In this document: positions 63,954 through 64,000 of the stretch, piece after piece
How the letters are laid out: every line of letters begins with the position of its first letter
Numbering within the stretch: the stretch's first letter is position 1
Assembly (NCBI GenBank): GCA_037074765.1
Contig: JBAMDO010000143.1
Span: forward strand, 82,189-146,188
Source of the DNA: Mansonella perstans
Lineage: Eukaryota > Nematoda > Chromadorea > Rhabditida > Onchocercidae
DNA length: 64,000 nucleotides
Direction: 5' to 3'
The notes under the pieces: model-generated
Database searches by the model: none
The model's input: only the letters and a program-made list of their open reading frames with translations
Told to the model about the DNA's origin: nothing
Position numbers and translations under genes: made by a program

Positions 63954-64000
63954 GATTGATGATCTTTTCTGACAGAATGAGAACATCACGGACTAATAAG

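Noticed and set aside
46640..64000. Array as a CRISPR or a transposon family
   Set aside because: Units are 2-3.5 kb, contain spliced genes, lie in both orientations and show no spacers, terminal repeats, transposase or reverse transcriptase.

Overview
The window is eukaryotic, AT-rich nuclear DNA with short exons, GT-AG introns, and acceptors of the (T)TTCAG/TTGCAG type, several placed directly in front of a start codon as expected for spliced-leader trans-splicing. The protein set (PRY-1/Axin, GON-4, ETR-1/CELF, an NCX exchanger, RPS12, PBDC1, a Nup58-type nucleoporin, TMEM256) points to a nematode, most likely a filarial or other spirurid worm. The clade is inferred from general character, not from a diagnostic marker.

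Layout. 0.1-6.6 kb, minus strand: a 21-exon GON4L/GON-4 gene. 8.1-11.6 kb, minus: an Axin (PRY-1) gene with RGS and DIX domains. 11.6-17.1 kb: a long divergent intergenic region. 17.1-24.8 kb, plus: a CELF/ETR-1 RNA-binding protein with three RRMs. 24.8-30.3 kb: intergenic. 30.3-35.9 kb, plus: a Na+/Ca2+ exchanger. 37.8-44.5 kb, plus: three housekeeping genes close together (RPS12, PBDC1, Nup58-like), possibly co-transcribed. 45.6-46.3 kb, minus: TMEM256 (DUF423). From about 46.5 kb to the right edge there is no recognisable housekeeping gene.

This last 17 kb is an array of duplicated units built around one small three-exon gene for a secreted protein of about 80-97 residues that I do not recognise. 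I reconstruct eight copies. Four look intact (A at 49.4 kb plus; D at 56.3-56.9 kb, E at 59.1-59.7 kb, both minus; B at 63.3-63.9 kb plus). Four are broken in different ways (H, F, C, G). Copies lie in both orientations, creating inverted repeats, a large imperfect palindrome around 62.2 kb and a perfect 18-bp hairpin. The array probably continues past the right edge.

The left 46 kb is conserved gene space (Wnt signalling, gonadogenesis, muscle RNA processing, Ca2+ transport, translation, nuclear pore). The right 17 kb is fast-evolving and is the most interesting part. All exon boundaries were read by eye from ORF continuity, splice consensus and remembered family sequences; no alignment or expression data were available.
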